Origin: Prinia subflava
Taxonomy: Eukaryota > Chordata > Aves > Passeriformes > Cisticolidae
Direction: 5' to 3'
NCBI RefSeq assembly: GCF_021018805.1
Contig: NC_086251.1
Location: 16,225,098-16,289,097 of the forward strand
DNA length: 64,000 nt
Position numbers and translations under genes: made by a program. Positions 58,820 to 64,000 of this stretch are shown here, piece by piece. The notes under the pieces were generated by a model. That model saw only the letters and a list, made by a program, of their open reading frames with translations, did not search any database and had not been told where the DNA came from. Position 1 is the stretch's first letter. Every line of letters begins with the position of its first letter.

Positions 58820-61800
58820 GCAAAGCGGCTTGCCAAGGCTGATATATCTTCCCAAGCAAGAGGCTCCCTCATATGGCCAGGAACAAACTGCTAATTTGGG
58901 GTTGAATGCTTTGGTCCCAGGTAATTTGTGGGTCTCTAGGTGAACCAGCATGAGTAGAGAAAAAGCAAGGAGACAGAGACTCGTAACTTGATGGAAACTA
59001 CCTTTGGAAGGGCAGTACAAGCCCTTCCAAGATCCGTGCTACCACGTTCCAGCTCCTGCACTAGCAGCCTGAGGACTGAGGCAGGCAGCAGAGGGACACA
59101 TGGAATGTGCCCAGGTAGCCCCACACCTTCCCACAGCCTGCACCTCCCCTCCTGGAAAGCAGAAGATTAATTTCTTTTCTACTGCAACAGCTGCACCCCA
59201 TGGAACTGCTGAAGGGGCGTGGGGTGCAGCAAAGGGCTGACAGCTGAATGGTGGCCCAGGAACCTGGGACTTGGGTTCAGTGCTGAGACCATCTCCATGT
59301 CACAATGTCAGGTCTTCACACCAAAAAGTCACTTGAAATTTCAGGGTGAGATGTGCTGGAGCTCGCTGCTGTGCCGCACGTTGGGGTGGACTGAGGGACG
59401 CCCTGGGGCCCCTCCGGAGGGCGTAAGCAGGGGAACGGACTTCACTGAGACACAGAGTTGCAGTTTGACAGGCACACAATGCAGAAGGTTATCTTGGCAC
59501 AGGCACTCACAGGCAGGAGCGGCAGATAGGACTCTGTGACAGCACAGGCGAGGTCTTTCTGCTGCCTTCCACAGCCACTAAAGGTCAGGCTGAAAGTCTG
59601 CAGGCAAGGCCTGCCCAGGAATTGCAGGAAAGGCACTTGGGAAGAGCACCGTGCCCTGCAGGCAGGAGGAGGAGAGCAGCCTGCAGCCCTGCTCTGCTCC
59701 CAGCAGCACACCTTCCAGCAGGGGCTATTAATAGAGCTGCCAGCCAGAGCAAATTCTCCACTGGTGCCTATAGTTACCAGCCCTACAACACTGCAGAGCT
59801 TTTCAAAACAAGCTCCAGAGGAACACTCCCGGAGGAGCAGCATGCCAGAGGCCAAATAAAGCTTGATGGATGGGAGGGGAATGGGAATCCAGCACAAAAT
59901 CCAGGAGCAGGATCCTACTCTAGGGAGCACCGTGCCCACAGGCTGCTCCCAGCCTGATCCCTTCTGCAGACAGAAGTAGCACTTCCCAGGGTTTAACTGC
60001 CCTCAGCAGAGAGGAAAACAATTTCAGATATTGCTTTAAAATTAATTTGGTCCCATACATAAGCATTTAACTACAATGGTGATACAACTGCTTTTCCTTC
60101 TTAATAGTGCAGTGAAAGGCATTTCCACAGTGCAGGATCAAAGTGTTTCTCCCTGTTAATGCTCTTGCAGAAGCTAAGTATTAAAGTGGCTGACAGGAGA
60201 ATAAGGTGAGGAAAACAGAGCAATGCCCATTCCAGCCAGCAGCGCTCCCTCCTTGCAGCCGCAGCCCAGCCACTGAGTGAAACTGGGTACCCCACAGGGC
60301 AGGGGGCACCCGTCTCTTTAAAAACCTTCTGCACGCAGAGACTTCAGAAGAGGTTTTGTAGGGGATGGAAGGGCTGTGGTAACTCGACAGAGTGTCCTAA
60401 AACATCCCAGAGAGACATCAGCAACAAAACTTGAGTGTAGCTACTGAGCCTGCTAAGGAAACCTCTCCCTTGCCCTTCAAAGGCAGGCATTAAGTAGCAG
60501 CAGGGTCAAACACACACAGAAATATGCTTGCCTGTACATTGGCCCAGGATACCAAACAAAATCTGTGGAAGAAGAGGCTGGGCCAGCATGAGGTCCATTT
60601 GCAGCTTGCCAGGCTCTCTGCAATTCCCAGGGAGACCTGCAGCCCAGCCAGCCAGGCTATTTCAAACCTGTGTTTCAGAGCTACAGGAACCATGAGATCT
60701 TCCATTCTTCATTTAAAGCTGTGAGCAGCGGTGCACAGCCACCCTCCTCACCACAATGGGAGGGTCATGTGCGCTCAGCAGAAGTGTCACCACGGGATAA
60801 CAGCCACAGAGAGAGAGCTGCCACCTCCCCACACTGCCACCTCTCATCACCAGCACCAAGTGTCTCTGTGCAGGCTTTGCAGACTCCAGGGTACAGTTAA
60901 CACATATTCTGGTGTTGCACAAGAAAATATGCAGCTCCTCTGCCTCTTCCCTCTCAATCACCCGTCGAGACAGACTCTCACTTCCACCTTCCCCTGTTCT
61001 TGCCCTTCCTTCCCTTTGCACCAGACTGTACGACATCCCCTCAACACACAGAAGAGTTAGACAGTGCCTGGAAAATGGCATTAGGAACAAGCTCTTCCTT
61101 TTAATTAGACACCTCTCTGCTAGGGCAGCCAGCGGTGCTCTCGACCTGGAAAGCTGCCATGGGCTGTATTAGCTAATAAGCCTGAGCGATCCTTCTCCAA
61201 GCAAGTCAATTCCTCCTCGGTTATGTTTAATTATATTTTAAAATAGCTCGCTGGCTTCCTTCAGCCTCCCCAGGGACTCTTTGCAGCGGTGGTCAGTCCA
61301 GCCCCATGTACTGAGCTCTGCTGTTGGGTTTGGATAATTCAGGAGAGCTAAGTCCAGCCATCTTCTAGGGATGGGATGGAGAAGCAGCTCCACCTGCCAG
61401 ATGCCCAGCCCTGCTCAGGCTGCCCATTACACCAGCCAAACTGCCCAGCAGCAGCTACTGCTGCCTCTCACAGGGCAAAGTGCCCACTCGCCACCCAGAC
61501 ACCCTAAGGGTTCAGGACAACTTGGCAGCACAGAAAAACTTCTGTCTTTCCAGCCCCATGTTCTGCTAACCAGGTGAAGCCCCCAGGTGCTGACCACAGC
61601 CTCCTCCACCACTTCAGCAGGTGGGTGCCACTGTGAAACACGTGGGGACCCTCTCTCCTGGGACAGGCACTCGTTTGTACATGTGGGCCATGCAGCAGCC
61701 ACTGCTCCCTCCAGAGCCACCTTGGGCCAAGCACAATCTTAGCATCTTCTTCCCAAGAATGCATGCACAAAGGAAAAGCAATCCCAAAACATCAAATAAA

Positions 61801-63759
61801 ACTGAAACACCTCAGGTACAATGAACGAGGAGCTGGCAGCAGGGTCACCTTTTCCTTTTTCAACACAGCAGCTTTGCGAAATTCCCCCTGCACTGCCAGG
61901 GGGAGGAAGCCAGAGGGGTGTCAGTTTATTTACACTCCAGCAGGATAGCAGGGCTACATAAAAAAGTTATCAGAGTAACTACAGCCGAGAATTGCTTCCT
62001 TCTTCCTCTTGGGCACTAGAACAAGCTCCTGTTCAGCTCAGCATGGTGCCTGCGAAACTCTGAGCTCTGCCTCTGGCTTGTTTTCATCAACAGCACCCAG
62101 CGTCAGCTGCACACAAGGCAAATCATAAGCAAATAGGCACGGGGAGCTCTTCAGCCCTGCACAGTAACCAGCTGGCAGGACTGAAGGGCTGCAGGTGCCG
62201 TCTCACACCTCCCCGTGGTTAGAGGTGGTTTCCCAACACAGCCAACCTGCAGCAAGGGTGGTAAGCACCACATTCTGTCCTTAAATGCCACTCCATGAAA
62301 AGGACCGCAGCACTTTGCTGTTAGCCACACAATCCCTCCTCGGCTGTGGGTGCCAGGCTGGCAGATAACCTGCCCTTGTGGTAAACCTAAAATTTCCCTC
62401 GACTACTAGTTTAGAAAACAACACAAAAGGGCTTGAAAACTCCAAGATCTGGTGTTCAACCACCATTCAGCTGGCCAGCTCACAGAAAGGATCGTTGATT
62501 CTAATAAAGTCCAGGCTCCCAGTCTGTACACAAGACAGTGCAAGGGCACCAGCAAGGCCAGCACTGGGAGCTGTTTTGGGGAGCCAATGGGTCCCAGCCC
62601 ACAGGCACCCCTCCTGGGGAGGAACTGAAGAATCTACCCCCCTCACAGGGAGCACCTCCAAAAGGGTAGGGAAAGGCACCAGAAATCATAACAGGGAAAT
62701 TATCCAGATTGGCCATTCCTAGTGGAAGAAAAATGCCCGTTTATAAAAGATAGGTTCTTTTGCAAGACTTTGAGGTGAACAACTGATCTTGCTGAGAAGT
62801 GGTGGCTGTGCAGAGCCCCCAGCATCCTTCCTGCCACCCAGGAGACCCTTCCTCCCTCGCAAGCACGGCCGGCAGCTTCTTCGACAAGAATGGCAGGAAA
62901 TCGGGAGCAGAAGGCAAGAAAAACCCCTGGGATAAGCACGGTAACTCGGAAGGAACAACACTTCACAGACAACCGTACCCGCCTCCATCCGGCCATTTTA
63001 AGGGTGGAGGAAAAGGTTAAAAAAAAACAACCCAGAACTGTCCCTCGTTCACGCAGCTGGCAACACATCGGGTATCAATTAACGCCGCTGTTATCAGAGC
63101 TTGTCATCTCCCCCTCGGTCGGCGTTACAGCCAGAAACAAGGCGAACAGGCCTGAAGGGAGCACCCACTTGGTCCAGCCCTGCACCTCCCAAGGATGGGG
63201 ACCCCGCAAAGAGCTTCCCCAGCACCCCCAGGGAGGAGCCAGCAGGCAGAGCTCCAGCCAGGCAGCGCCACTCCAGCTGCCAAAGCGGGGTTTGCTCTGG
63301 AAGCCACCGGCCCCTTCCCACTTCTCCAGCCTCCCTTGCTACGTTCGCTGCTGTAAGCAAGCACTGAGGAAAAAAAAAATCCCAAATCCTCGACAACAGA
63401 GCGGGATGTCAGACAAGGGGCACAGGGCATCGGGCAAGGGGCATGCAAGCGGTGCCTTGCCTGGCAGGGTGGGGCTGGACTCAGTTCCAAGACAAAAAGA
63501 GCATTCCGTGGCATGGAAACCAGAGTACCTAAAACACGAGAGCGGCAGCCTGCTCGGGCACATCTCGCTGCCCCCGGGCGCAGGAGCAGGCACGGCGGGG
63601 CTGCTGCCAGCCAACCCCGCGCTGCCGGAGGCGCTTTCTAACCGGGACAAACCCGGTTTGCAGGGAAACGGGGTAAATTAGCCGCACGTCTGGATGGATT
63701 ATCTCACGAGAAACTTTCTCAGGAAAGGCAGCCTCTCCAGCCTGGATAGAATGTGCATC

Positions 63760-64000
63760 CTAAAATAACTTCCCGGGCGGCGGGGCCGCGGGCCCGGCGC
63801 GGGGCCAGCGCGGCGGGCCCGGCTGCGGGCGGGGGGCCCCGATCGCCCGTGTGTGCCGAACGCCCCCTCCTCTGCGGCGGGGCCGGCGCCTCCCCGCCCC
63901 TCCCTCCGCCTGGCAGCATCCTGCATCCCTCCCTCCTCCCTCCCTGCCTGCGAGCGCCGCTTTCCCCAGCGCAGACCCACGGCGAGAGGGGCTGCGGAGC
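63760..64000. promoter_or_regulatory. CD81: CpG island at window edge, probable CD81 promoter side
   Basis: Very high G+C and CpG (runs of gcggggccgcgggcccggcg type), continuing to the last base. Its position at the 5' end of CD81 on the - strand suggests the flank of the first-exon island. No CD81 coding sequence is seen in it. Confidence 0.55.

Larger units (their letters stand above)
54296..64000 (-). other. CD81: CD81 intron 1 (at least 9.7 kb, open-ended)
   Basis: No first-exon sequence (the conserved MGVEGCTKCIKYLLF start) is present, so the intron reaches the window edge or close to it. Contents: a poly(A) run (55566-55600), an 87-bp tandem duplication (58646-58819) and a terminal CpG island. 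Confidence 0.75.

Noticed and set aside
62890..63681. 263-codon + strand frame starting with ATG
   Set aside because: Antisense to CD81 intron 1 in GC-rich DNA. No recognisable domain, no splice or promoter support, and overlapping open frames on the other strand.
1..64000. CRISPR arrays, bacterial operons, rRNA, intact tRNA genes, full-length retroviral or LINE elements
   Set aside because: None seen. The tRNA-like stretch at 26.6 kb is a SINE head with a degraded B box, and the LINE traces are truncated CR1 fragments.

Overview
This is vertebrate nuclear DNA, most likely from a bird and probably a songbird. Three multi-exon or intronless genes can be read with confidence: TRPM5 (+ strand, 3' half), TSSC4 (- strand, complete coding region) and CD81 (- strand, all but its first coding exon). 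The same three genes are neighbours in mammals, on human 11p15.5, so the window is a conserved syntenic block seen from the TRPM5 side. The bird call rests on two retroelement signatures: CR1 LINE fragments, and one tRNA-Ile-headed SINE with a CR1-like tail, the arrangement known from zebra finch SINEs.

Layout. 1-16.5 kb: eleven consecutive TRPM5 exons, from the segment before S1 to the C-terminal coiled coil. All splice phases agree, and they encode 531 complete codons. The last mammalian coding exon was not found by similarity; a short, strongly spliced-looking candidate is noted. About 16.5-20.8 kb: TRPM5/TSSC4 tail-to-tail spacer. 21.2-22.24 kb: TSSC4 coding region in one exon (346 codons). 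22.3-25.3 kb: probable TSSC4 5' intron and a CpG island with three ACTACA..TCCCAG-type promoter motifs and a G-rich minisatellite. 25.3-34.5 kb: intergenic, with the SINE and a 41-base poly(A) run. 34.5-54.3 kb: CD81 exons 8 to 2. 54.3-64 kb: CD81 intron 1, ending in a CpG island that probably leads to the CD81 first exon outside the window.

Function. TRPM5 is a Ca2+-activated monovalent cation channel of taste and chemosensory cells. TSSC4 is a U5 snRNP assembly factor. CD81 is a tetraspanin. They are neighbours by synteny and do not form a functional pathway. No CRISPR array, operon or prokaryotic system is present. The most notable non-coding signals are a 58-nt microRNA-like hairpin in CD81 intron 2, a GC-AG intron in TRPM5, the CpG-island motif cluster, and a changed CD81 large extracellular loop that gains an N-glycosylation sequon.
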